DNA from: Strigamia acuminata
Lineage: Eukaryota; Arthropoda; Chilopoda; Geophilomorpha; Linotaeniidae
DNA length: 64,000 bases
Assembly: GCA_949358305.1 (NCBI GenBank)
Contig: OX442318.1
Location: forward strand, 4,078,501 to 4,142,500
Reading direction: 5' to 3'
The position numbers were made by a program, and so were the translations under genes. The notes beneath the pieces are model-generated. The model was not told where the DNA came from and did not search any database. It saw nothing but the letters and a program-made list of their open reading frames with translations. Below, one piece after another: positions 45,701-56,780 of the stretch. Numbering within the stretch: position 1 is the first letter of the stretch; each line of letters opens with the position of its first letter.

Positions 45701-48586
45701 TTGTTTGAAAAACGTTTTTACGAATAATAATTGCAACTACCTAACTTGTTTTATGTGTTTAGTTTAACCTAAACTGAGCACCGTACACGTACACGCGACG
45801 TGAAAAAAAAAACGCTGGAATCCAAAACGCTGGCATGAAAACCGCTGGCAGAATAAACAGTACAAATGATGTCTATTAACACTAGAACGGCCGGAATATC
45901 GGCCTACCTAGAACGGCTGAAACCGGTTAAAATAACCGGTTGCAATAACGTGAACAGTACGTGCACCAAATGTGCAAAATACTTTCACAATACATGCACA
46001 ATACGTGCATACAACGTTTTGACATCAAATTGATTCAATAACACGCGAAATATGTGAAGAAAATACCAAAACAAAAATTGATGGTTATTATAAAACCTGA
46101 TAAAATTAAATTTCCGTTTTTAATTTTATCAGAATTTATAAAAACCATCAATTTTTGTTTTGCTATTTTCTTCGCATGTTTCGCGTGTTACTTAATCAGA
46201 TGATGCCAAAACGTTGTTTGCACGCATTGTGCACATATTGTGCATGTTTGGTGCACGTTTAGTGCAGTTTGGTACACGTATTGTTCAGGTGATTTCAACC
46301 GTTCATTTTGACCAGTTTTGGCCGTTCTAGGTCAATCCATTTTTTTTTTCATTATTTCTTAAGAAAAATGCAACTTTCGATGATTTATGATATACCGTAC
46401 TGCCTTGAACAATGGCCCTGGCGTTTATTTATTTTCATGACCCGACCCCACCCCGGTCGGGTCAGTTCGGGGCGGCGTTTGGTGCACTAAGCGGCGCCGA
46501 GCCCCCGGCGTTTATTCACGCTTATTCACGCCGGGCCATTGTTCAAGGCAGTACGGTAAAGCATCATAAATCAGCTAAAGTCACAAATTAACAGCATCGT
46601 AAACCCATTGGGTTTATTGCTGCAGCTGTTTTAAACAGCTATACCGGTCAAAATGACCGGTCTGGCCGTTCTAGTGTTAAATTAATTATTTAAAAACGTT
46701 ACATTAAAAAACGGGGGGAAAACGCTAAAACTCAAAACGCTTGAACCAGAAAACGCTGGCAACGCTGTGCACCTAAAAATATAGTCAATGAAATATCATT
46801 GTTTGATGATGTCTTTTAACATACCTAAAAAATCAGCAGCAAATTCAGTTAAATTATGATCCAAATTTCTTTCGAAATTTCCAAATCAGACCTTGCAATT
46901 CAGCAATGTCGAAGGCCTTTAATAGCGACGCTGAGAAGAGCGACGCTGAGAAGAGCGATGCTGAGAAGAGCGAGCTCGGAACAGCGTCGTTTGAAAAGAG
47001 CGGCGCCCCAAAGAGCGACACTGAGAAGAGAGATTGCTGTAAACAGCGACGCTGAAAAGAGCGATTGCTTGCAAGAGCGACGCTGAAAAGAGCGACGCAG
47101 GAAAGAACGATTGCTTGATTAATGAATAATGAATAATGAAATATAAAAATGATATAAAAAGAATGCTTAGAAAACATGAAAACGTGAAATTGTACGCGCA
47201 AAACGCTGAAAACAATGAAAAACCAACTGCATATGCCATGTAATACGAGCGACGTTACAAATATGGCGTCACTATTTCGTAACGTCGCTTGTACGTGCGA
47301 CGCACTTCCACGGCGTCGCTCTTATGAGGCGTCGCTAATTTCAGCGACGCTAAAACAAAGCGAAATTGCGCTTCAAAAGAGCAACGTCGCTCTTTTCAGC
47401 GTCGCCATTCTGGTGTTTTTCGGATTGGTTTGGTGATTTGTAAATGGCAGCTTACTATGACAGCACACTGTTAAATTTGAATAATTTGCCTATTGTATGC
47501 ACAATGACATCACTTTTGTTGTCATATTCTCCATTTAAAATTATTTTATTTTAAATCACTGTCATCTAGGGCTCACTCACTCACCTGTTTGAAACGAAAT
47601 CCAACTTTGCTATTTGTTGCTGAACCAATGCCATATCCATATTGGAAATCAAAAGGGAGCTTCAGTGCCAACTAAAATCAAGAACATTAAGAGTTTTATT
47701 TGAACATTTTATACATCAACGACTAGCAAGCATGAGCAAACTGATTAGCATAATTGTTTAAACATTAATCTCAAGTGACACATATGTATACTTATGTACA
47801 GTATTTACTAGTGTTAGGGATATTCCTGGTATCAACTCAGGTATTTTTAAATCGTAGCTTACTTGTGTGTATATTTCAGAGCCGTACAGTGTTCTTCCAA
47901 CTGTAATTGAAATATTCAATCAACTTCTTTTGAAAGAGTTAAAATTAATTTAGAGAAATGACCCTCTACTCTGGTACATGTACCCCTTGGATTTAATTCT
48001 TGTGTGACAGTTTGATTCAAATCAACATGTTTCTGGAATTATAATGAAATGAATGCATCTATTAATAATGTACATCGTTAAAAAAAATCAAAATGTTTAT
48101 GCATCTCGATATTACTTTGCGATTATGTGTCTCGTCAATTGCAAATACCCTGTGAATAACTTGGAAACTGTAGTTCAAATTCCACATTTTTGTGAGATCA
48201 ACATCAGGTTTTAGTATTAGTGAATCCAAAGGAATTATAGAATCCTTATCATGCATCTCTCCATGCGAGTTGTAGTAGTCCTTCACATACTTGTTTAGTG
48301 ACACACACACGTGTATATCAGTAATCGTGAATTCTTCCATCTTCTTTTCGGTGACATCGAGAGCTTTTGGGCCGGAGAGATAGTAGGATATGCGGTCGTA
48401 CATTTGGTAGGAATAAATGAGAATGCAGATGACGACAAGAAGAGTCCAAAAAACACGAAATAGAATATTGCGTTTCTTATCGATCATTGGGTGAAATTCT
48501 TGAGGAAATGCTCTTCTTAGGTCGTTTTCCGCTATTAAATGTTTTACTATTCTGCGAATTCTTTTTCGGATTCGATGATTAGCCAT
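42730..48586 (-). CDS. DEG/ENaC two-unit channel gene, copy C
   Basis: Exons: 48116-48590 (ATG 48586), 47963-48032, 47809-47900, 47585-47671, 45223-45326, 44342-45146, 44190-44274, 44048-44133, 43367-43465, 43189-43298 and 42730-43117; 799 codons with stop, all open. Unit 1 TM1 FRVFWTLLVVICILIYSYQ, post-TM1 cysteine segment, YTECGRKC, CNCTRSC, TM2 with GLS 380-382. Unit 2 TM1, FPNIIIC, EFYNCKSQC, CLCYRPC, TM2 DIGNIFGVTLGLS with GLS 772-774. All donors GT; the exon 6 donor is AGA|gtaagt. Sister of copy D: long intron and flank identity show a duplicated segment. Intron 4 is about twice as long as in D because it holds a stack of insertions (45370-47430). AATAAA (minus) at 42581-42586, 145 bases past the stop. 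Predicted membrane cation channel subunit; stimulus unknown. Confidence 0.9.
43533..44039. mobile_element. PIF/Harbinger-type MITE in gene C intron 8, with internal insertion
   Basis: TACCATGTTCACACCAA / TTGGTGTGAACATGGTA ends, target duplication TAA (43530-43532 and 44040-44042). Longer than the D copy because of extra sequence at about 43600-43790. Confidence 0.7.
45880..46676. mobile_element. piggyBac-type MITE in gene C intron 4
   Basis: Ends CACTAGAACGGCC / GGCCGTTCTAGTG inside TTAA duplications (45876-45879 and 46677-46680). 797 bp. It holds a nested palindrome (46391-46557) with ends TACCGTACTGCCTTGAACAATGG. A second inner pair, gttttatcagaat/attaaaattttatc (about 46090-46140), folds back. 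No transposase. Confidence 0.8.
46900..47420. repeat. AGCGACGCTGAAAAG repeat cluster, inverted halves
   Basis: About ten imperfect copies of a unit like AGCGACGCTGAGAAG on the left (46922-47105), and its reverse complement (CGTCGCTCTTTTCAGCGTCGC) on the right (to 47406). CG-rich in an AT-rich intron. May be a satellite-like transposon with subterminal repeats. Open frames here are a by-product of the repeat. Confidence 0.55.
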
Positions 48587-48610
48587 GATACTGTAAAACA
48601 TTATTATTAA

Positions 48611-49106
48611 TAGAGAGTTTGCGGGATGTATTTTTCCCTTATTTTTCTCTACGTTACACTATTTTAGTGCCATATTGTAAGGGAAAAATCTTTAGTGTAT
48701 CGTTTTCAACACTAAATTAAAATATAGTGCAGCCAATCAGAATTGAGAACACTATATTGTTAGCTCCGCCCATTGCAAATGGCGATTATTTTGTTGTCCC
48801 GATCAAACACATCACAGTCATAGGTATGTAGATTGAATAATAAGTGAGGCCCAAATTTGAATTTTAGCCCCAAAATCATACTTTATAGGCATAAAAATGG
48901 AATTTTATGCAGAAATTTGCACATTTACGCCCCCAAATTAAATTTTTAAGCCCAAAATTACTAACTGTCAGTAGTTGGCTGAAATAGTGTAGTGATAAGG
49001 GAAAAGTGCAGCCCGCAAAAACTTGATTTATCATTTTTTCCTTGCATTATTTTTATACCGTATAGTGTTTAACTGTAAGGGAAAAATGCATCCCGCAAAC
49101 TCTCTA
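48611..49106. mobile_element. TTAA-flanked MITE upstream of gene C
   Basis: Ends TAGAGAGTTTGCGGGATG / CATCCCGCAAACTCTCTA, flanked by TTAA (48607-48610 and 49107-49110). Gene D has the empty site (attattaacagttgctg, near 39440). 496 bp, no coding. Confidence 0.85.
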
Positions 49107-50209
49107 TTAACAGTTGCTGAGCTAAACTTTAAGTTTTGGATTTCTGCTAAACATAAATATGCTTGATACGAAGCATGGCATATCTAATGTTGCAATGACT
49201 CGGAAGTTTATTAAAATCATAAAAAATAAATTTATTGGTATAAATTATAATTTTTTGTTGATCGATAACGCACAGCTGCAATTTCTTTAATTAAATTATA
49301 CATTCAGAGTTTTCAATTTAGATAATTACATGCAAAAATCGTTGATAATTGTTGACTTTAAAATTATTTTTAAGTCGACGATGCAGTTTTCATGGAATTT
49401 GAAATAGTAGCTACTGCATCAGAAAAATTATTGTTAATTATACACTAAAATAATACATGATAAATTCATTTTTGTAAAGCTAAACAGAAAATTTTTTGTG
49501 CTTAAAGCAAAAAGTTTTATCCTAACACAATTAAGCTTACCTCTTCTCCAACTGCTGTGTACAATCTTGTGTTAATGCTGACCTGCTCTATCCACAATCA
49601 GTTGCCGTCATTGATCGTGTGTTGACCACACTATGTGGAAGAAAATACTCGTGTGAGCAATAATATGAACATAAAACAGATGTTTATAGGCCATGTAGAA
49701 GTACAAATTTCTAATTACAATTATTAGTAACTCATAAACAGAACTTCTAAATGACTTTTTTTAATACATGAATGTTAAAGATGTATTAAATGGAAACAAC
49801 AACTGCAATTAGGATTATTATTTGGGAAATATAAAATGCTACCATTTATTTTTAATTGCCAATTACCGGTAAATGCTACTCTGATATTAGTGGCAATTCT
49901 CCAAATTACATTTTCGTTTTCCAATTAAACTTGTGTATTGATATAATATAAAACATAAGTTTTTGGTTTTTAATTAAAAAGTGAAATGACTTTGAAACGT
50001 GAACTTGCAGCTAATAGTTTCTCGTATTTTTCTTGCTAGTTGATTGACATTACACGCGTGTTATCGATCATTACGAATTTTTCCCGCCAAAAGAAGTCAT
50101 CTAGCGGCGAATGCAGTTACCACTATGCACATCCTGAATCCAGCAACATGGTCCACAAATAACTTAAGTGTGCCATTGTTAATTATAAACATGAAAAACC
50201 CCATTTAAT

Positions 50210-50496
50210 CTCCTGTAATCTGAAGTGGCAGTTGTGCATAAGCTATTCTGGACTTAAAATAACTATTATCAAGCAGTATTTATCCTCTATTTTTTCTGGA
50301 CAAATAACTCTTTTTAATTACAAATGAAATGTATTGCGGCGAGTACAGAAAGGCCAAGCATGACGCTATCGGCATTACCAATGTCAGAAACCAATGCAAC
50401 GAATGAATATTAAAGATTCTCAGCAAAGGTTTCTATTTTATTTGTAGGAAAACCAAAAATCACTACTGTTGATTCTTCATAAAACGTAGGACAACC
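50210..50496 (-). pseudogene. Relic of an A/E/F-type channel exon 11 upstream of gene C
   Basis: Duplicate of 40551-40832 without the hAT insertion. Keeps the coding sense of the VSDIGNADS/TLGLSVL region in broken frames. Not expressed as far as sequence tells. Confidence 0.55.
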
Positions 50497-51108
50497 CCTG
50501 GCAAAAAGTATTCAAACATGAGGTACGATTTCTTTAACTTTGAGTTTGGACCTGTTTTACTCGTAAATAAGAGACAATATAGACAATTCAGAACATACAC
50601 TTTATTCCTTCATGTATTGATAGTTTGTGGCCAAAAATTCAATTAAACAGGGCAAACCGTTTCTTCAGAAAAAATTTTTCTGTCCGACCTAGGAGGGAAA
50701 AAATATTAGAACATTATTAACGTTGGAAAAAAGTTTTCAAACATGAAAATAATATGCAAATTTTTAGCAGCGAAATTAATTTAACTCGTCTACTTTTACA
50801 GGGGATGCATGTTTATATCATTTACTCTTATGAGAATTTGAAAAAATGGCAAGAAAAACGCTGGCTAGAAAAACGCTGACAGGAACAACGCTGGCAAAAA
50901 AAACGCTACAATTTAAAAGATTGGCAATTTTGTTTATTATATTAACTAATTAAAAAAAAAAATTTTATTATATTATTTTTATTATAAATACACCTTAGTT
51001 GCAATGGTACACATAGTTTTAGAGGGTGCCGTGGATGGATTTTAATCCTACATGTGTGATGGCAATACACAGGAAAATGGTGTAGCTGATTATAAAAATG
51101 AAAAATTG

Positions 51109-54100
51109 CTACAGTTTTGTTTGTGGGTTTAGTTGATTGACAAAAATTGTTGCAGATTTGTAAAGAAAATGTATTCCAGTTAAGACAGACAAACCGAGAG
51201 TGAGACTGAGAGTGTTGCCGATATCAGAAACCAAGGCAACAAAAGAATATTTAAATTCTTCAACAATTGTTTCTACCTTGTTTGATGGGGAAACAAAAAT
51301 AACGAATGTTGAATCAAATATCATTGGTGGTGCACTGAATTCATTGATCTTATAGAAAGCTTGTTTACAAGGACGATTGCACAAACATTCCTTCTGGACA
51401 TTGGTGTTGGTGCGTATTTCGTAGTACAATGTTCTTACGGCTTTGGCTGTTGACGAAGAGTTGCAGAAAGCGAGGCCTTTCTTCATTGCAAATGGCATGC
51501 TATTGGATGAATAAAATGAGAAATAAAAATTAGGGTAAAGTTGTTGCATACTTGTGTGGGTTATTGTTTTACCTGCACTGTTGTTTACTCTTGATTTTGT
51601 TTTCAAAACAGAGACTTTTACAGTTGTAATAGTCTGTTGTGTTTTGATTGCAGCGTTCGGTTTTTGTGTTGAGATAATGAATCTGAAGTTTAAATATATT
51701 TTGATAGTTTACATGAACAAAGTCACGTGATTGAAATTTCTTTTCTTACATTTTGTTTGGTAAACAAAGATGAGGTTAGCATTGAAGAAGGGAGTACTGA
51801 ATTGAAATCATATGAGAAATTGCGATCTTCAACTGGTGTGATATAAGCCTATTGTAAAAAATGTGCAAGTTTAGATTGTGTGGATTATTTTGAACTTACG
51901 TATGTAAAATCCGGTTTGCATGAGTGGTCTTTCATTTCTGGTGTATAATCCACAAACATTGTGAAAAATCGATATTTTACAGGACCTAATTTCAAATATA
52001 CACTTTAAAATTTTGTTTTTATCTCTTTAAAAGAATAAAAAATTACCGAAGGAATGTTTAACACAAGTGCTGTGTGGATTTGGGAGTGGAGTGTAGGTTC
52101 GAACATCAAATATGTCTCCGGAAAATGGATTCTGCAAATTTTAAAGCCAAGAAATAGAAATGCCAGCTAAAAAAAAAATCGAGTTTCAAATGGTAAATTT
52201 ACTTACAACTGTTTGGAGTATGCTAGATTTTAAAGGTTTAAAATAGGCCATTTTCCACATTTCAGGTACTGTTAATCCGTTCCAGTTGACAAGATCCAAT
52301 ATGTCGACATTGCATTTTGTATTGTTCAGTTTCTGCTGTTTGAAATATTTTTTTTTCTGATTTATAAGTCTTGGATTATGCGATCCTGCACAGATGATGA
52401 TGTTTGGAAAAGTTATGTTAGCTGGATCCTCAATTGCTACAATTGTTTGAATGGGTTCATTTAAATACAGTTGAATTCTTTGTTGGATTATAAATCCGCT
52501 GAATACAAACAAACAAAGATAAACCAGTGGCTGTAGACCAGCCATGTTAGATGTTGATGTGTAAGTTTTTGGAGTTTTAATGGTTTGTATGTTAGCTTCA
52601 ATTCTTCTGGTTATGTCCCCTTTGGGAGTTATAGGCTTCGCCGTGTACCACTGAGCAATAATCAAAACCAGGTTGATTAAGGAGAGAAGAGAGAGTCCTA
52701 ACCAAAGTCCAAGATTGCCACCAAAGTCAGCGACCAAGCTGATAAAATCGTAGATTAAGCGTTCTTTCAAAATTGTCACGTGGTTGTCAATCAGGTATAT
52801 AGTATTTGAGGATATGTCACTTTCGCTACGTTCCGTCCGAAATGTCGGATGAACATGTGTAATTTCACAGCTCCTGGTACAACCACAGTCAGGTTCAGGT
52901 GTTGGTGATACCATATCATTCAAGTTTTGTTTAACAATTTTTAAAGTTTTTTTAGAATTATTACAGAGCTCAAGGTGTTGTTCTCTGGAAAATCTTGGCA
53001 TGTAGGGTAACCTGTGAAATATATTAAGATACCATAAAATGATTTTTAAGGAAAATTAGGACAGTGTGCAACATTGCAGTCATCTTGATCATAGTCTTAG
53101 GATGGAGGAACGTAATACCATGTTCACACAAAACTTTTGGATCTCATCAAAAGCTGTTGATGTAGATCCAAGATTGGTGTGAACACTGAACTCCGTTCAC
53201 AGATCTAGATCCTTGCATCCAACAAACTCTGTTTGTCCTACTTGTACAACTCTATTCGACGATTGGATTCGGATTGGAATTCATTAAATAATGTCAGTAG
53301 TCTGTAGTATTCCATTGTTGTGCATTATTCGATAATAAAATGTCAGCACACAACTCCCTCTAAGTATATATTGGAACTCTGTTCAGTTTGGTTTGATCAG
53401 CCGGATCAGATCCAGCTAAACTTGATCCATTGGTGTGAACATAGTATAAGGCCTAGTTTGTAGTGTGGGGAACAATAGTGTTAAATGCTACAAATTGTAT
53501 TGTTTTTTGTTGGCAGTGCAAATTGTTGGAAACTTATAAAATAAGCTCTTTTGAGAGTGAGTCTGGTCCTTTATTGTTTGCAATAAATGAATTTTGTAAT
53601 TGACTTGCCAACAATGATTTCTGCCACATAATGTTTCAGTGCATCTTTTCCCACATTCTATGTATTCCTCCACTGGTACACAGGGCTGACTTCTGGTGTT
53701 TATTAAATGATGCTAAAACATACATGTTTAGTAAGTCAATATACTCATGTTCGACTCAAAAGGGTGGCCTTCTCCCATTGGCCGAACTGCATTACTCCTA
53801 ACTCCAGTGTGTATTAAGCTTAATACCACTAGGAGAAGTAGTTTTTATTTTTATTATGTTTTGTGATTGCTATTACCATTTAAGTTGATATAATTTTGAT
53901 TATTTTTATAAAGAAATGTTATTTCCATTTAGGAAATAAAGTTTTATGCACATATAAATGTAAAACTCATGTTTGTTCTGTTTATTGGTTGCTTTGTCTG
54001 AAAAGCAAACAATTTTGAAATTTTGGCGGTTACCTAGGCAATTGATTACAATGTCTGTACATTGTAATGCATTTCTGGTGTTTGGGTCTATATTTTTGGA

Positions 54101-55765
54101 TCACTACACCAGTGATACGGCTCAGCCAATGGGAGAAGGCCACCCTTTTGAGTCGAACAAGAGTATAGCAAAATCCACCTGAACAATTTTAATAGGCAAA
54201 GAATATTGTAGAACTCACCTCTTTTAAACGTATTCCAACTTTGGTATTCGTTGCTGATGTTATCGGATATCCATATTGGAAATCAAATGGGAATGTCACT
54301 CCTATCTGAAATTAAGCATATTGAAATCATCAGTTCTCAATTCACTAAAATAATTCACTTTTTTCATTGGCTGGTTGTTTTGCCAGGCCCGTTTCTGGCC
54401 TATTGTGCGCTTTTTTGCTTTCAGTTACATCAATCCACTCTTACATGGATTTTTTGAAATAGGATTTTCTGGCCCGAAATTGGATTTTCTGGCCCGAAAT
54501 TGGATTTTCTGGCCCGAAATTGGATTTTCTGGCCCGAAATTGGATTTTCTGGCCCGAAATTGGATTTTCTGGCCCGAAATTGGATTTTCTGGCCCGAAAT
54601 TGGATTTTCTGGCCCGAAATTGGATTTTCTGGCCCGAAATTGGATTTTCTGGCTCGAAATTGGATTTTCTGGCCCCAAATTGGATTTTCTGGCCCCAAAT
54701 TGGATTTTCTGGCCCCAAATTGGATTTTCTGGCCCCAAATTGGATTTTCTGGCCCCAAATTGGATTTTCTGGCCCCAAATTGGATTTTCTGGCCCCAAAT
54801 TGGATTTTCTGGCCCCAAATTGGATTTTCTGGCCCGAAATTGGATTTTCTGGCCAATATTTTTATTTTTGGTCTAAGGTTTAACTGAAACAGTCATAAAT
54901 ATTTCCAAAAAGGAGGAACCAATATTGGAACTCGGATGGAAGAGTATTTACTATGGTTAGAGATTGTCCTGGCATCAATTCTGGTATTTTAAAAGCATGG
55001 TGAACTCTTGTATGCATTTCAGAACCATGCAGTATATTTCTCACTGCAATTTAAAAATGAAAGTAACTTACTTAAAAATGGCTACAATCAATTCGGGCAA
55101 CTGACCTTTCAATCTGGTACAAGTACCTCTTGGCATTAATTCTAATGTCAGAGTGTAGTTCATAGGAGAGGTTGTCTGAGATTACAATAGAAGACATTTA
55201 CTTTAAATATTAAGGAATAGTCTTGAACTGAGAAGGATTTACTGGGAGATTTGTGACCAAACATTTATCCATAAACATACAGTAAAAAACGTACTTTGCG
55301 CTGTGTTTCTGCATATGCAAGTACACGCTGAGTTATATGGAAACTGTAGTTTAAATTCCATAATTTAGTGAGATCAACATCTGGTCGTGTTATTAATTTA
55401 TCCAAAGGATTAAGTGCATCTGTCTGAAGTATGCCTTCTCCAAACGCCTCATAGTAGTCCACAACATACTTATTTAGTGGTATACATGTGTGTGTATCAG
55501 GAAATGGCAACTCTTCAATTTCGCTTTCGTAGACGTCGAGTCCTTTTGGACTGGCCAGATAATAAGAAATTCGGTCATACATTTGGTACGAATAGATGAG
55601 AATGCAGATGACGACAAGAAGAGCCCAAAAAACACGAAATAGAATATTACGATTCTTATCGATCATCGGGTGAAATTCTTGAGGAAATGCCGCTCTTCGG
55701 TCTTCTTCCGCTATAAAATGTTTTACTATTGTGCGAATTCTTTTTCGGATTTGATGATTAGCCAT
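51109..55765 (-). CDS. DEG/ENaC two-unit channel gene, copy B
   Basis: Exons: 55295-55769 (ATG 55765), 55106-55175, 54952-55043, 54219-54305, 53609-53712, 52207-53011, 52047-52131, 51900-51985, 51750-51848, 51573-51682 and 51109-51499; 800 codons with stop, all open. Unit 1: TM1 FRVFWALLVVICILIYSYQ at about 43-62, FPDTHTC, YIECGKRC, CGCTRSC, TM2 VADFGGNLGLWLGLS with GLS 380-382. Unit 2: TM1 ending FSGFIIQQRIQLYLNEP, FPNIIIC, DYYNCKSLC, CLCNRPC, TM2 DIGNTLSLTLGLS with GLS 772-774. The C-terminus is slightly longer than in the others (LNPQTKL end). The exon 5 donor is GC (TTG|gcaagt), whereas exon 6 uses GT, opposite to copies A/E/F. Intron 3 holds a 20-bp minisatellite. Same intron phases as all copies. 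The upstream distance to gene A is only about 1 kb. Confidence 0.9.
53116..53446. mobile_element. PIF/Harbinger-type MITE in gene B intron 5
   Basis: TACCATGTTCACACAAAACTT start and ...TTGGTGTGAACATAGTA end, target duplication TAA (53113-53115 and 53447-53449). Family member of 35678-35995. Confidence 0.7.
54461..54854. repeat. 20-bp minisatellite, about 19.7 units, in gene B intron 3
   Basis: Head-to-tail array of ttctggcccgaaattggatt. The variants are ordered in blocks: nine cccg units, one ctcg unit, eight cccc units, one cccg unit, then a partial. Because the 60-bp triple unit has no stop in most frames, long open frames appear on both strands; these are artefacts. High homogeneity points to recent expansion. 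Confidence 0.95.
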
Positions 55766-56486
55766 TACACTGTAAAACATTATTATTATTAACAGTTGTT
55801 GAGCTAAACTTTAAGTTTTGGATTTCTGCTAAACATAAATATGCTTGATACGAAGCATGGCATATACTTGTACGTATAATGTTGCAATGACTCGAGAGTT
55901 TATTAAAATTATGAAAAATTATAATTTTTTCGTTGATCGATAATGCACAGCTGCAATTTCTTAAATTAAATTATACATTCAGAGTTTTCAATTTACATAA
56001 TTACATGCGAAAATCGTCGATAATTGTTGACTTTAAAATTATTTTAAAGTTGACGGTCCAAACACGTTGATATTTTTTTCTGGTTGATTGAGTAACTCCT
56101 CCTGGTTTTGTAAAACCAAAAAGAAGGAATGATTTATCTTAAAAAAACGAATCAGATAATTCACAATCAATGTTATCATTTTTATACATGACTTAAATAT
56201 TGTCAAAATATAACAAATCTTAACGAAAAGTGCAACTTTTTATTCTTAATGGTAGATAAATTTTGTTGCACTTGGGTACCCCAGATTGGGTACCCCATTT
56301 TGGGTGTACCCTGCGTATTGTTCAGAGCCAAGTATTATGGTGGCCGTGATGTGCTACGAGTGACGGACTGTGATTGTGAACGACGGACTTCAAACGATTC
56401 ACAAAACATCATCAACTTCTAATGATTTATCGGATAAAAGTACGATCATCATGGAATTACAGCACGTATTGACAAGTAACTTAATG

Positions 56487-56645
56487 TTGCAGTATTAGAC
56501 AAAAAATACATTCCAGTTAATACTGAAAGACCGAGAGTGAGACTGAAAATGTTGCCAGTGTCAGAAACCAAGGTAGCAAATGAATATTTAAATTGTTCAA
56601 GTGCCTAATTACGCTTCGGATATCATTGGTGCAAAACTGAATTCA
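56487..56645 (-). pseudogene. Relic of a B-type channel exon 11 between genes A and B
   Basis: Antisense shows the TM2-region block (gccgagag-like gaccgagagtgagactgaaaatgttgcc) followed by gcaaaactgaattcatt. Deleted and frameshifted. It directly abuts the 3' flank of gene A. Confidence 0.55.
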
Positions 56646-56780
56646 TTAGAAACTATAACATTGTAAACATCATTTTTAAATAATTTATGTTCAATTCAAA
56701 CACGTTCTGTAAAGTGGCAGTTGTGCATACAGTAAGCTATTCTGGACTTAGAATAATTATTATCGAGCAGTATTTCTACT

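Noticed and set aside
46854-47239. Open frames of 106-115 codons rich in Ser, Arg and Phe
   Set aside because: Produced by the AGCGACGCTG repeat unit in different frames; composition is purely repeat-driven.
54461-54854. Possible CRISPR-like array
   Set aside because: Units follow head to tail with no unique spacers, in an intron of an animal gene.
54375-54887. Six overlapping open frames of 118-170 codons on both strands
   Set aside because: They are the 20-bp minisatellite read in every frame; repeats without stops, no conserved protein, inside an intron of gene B.
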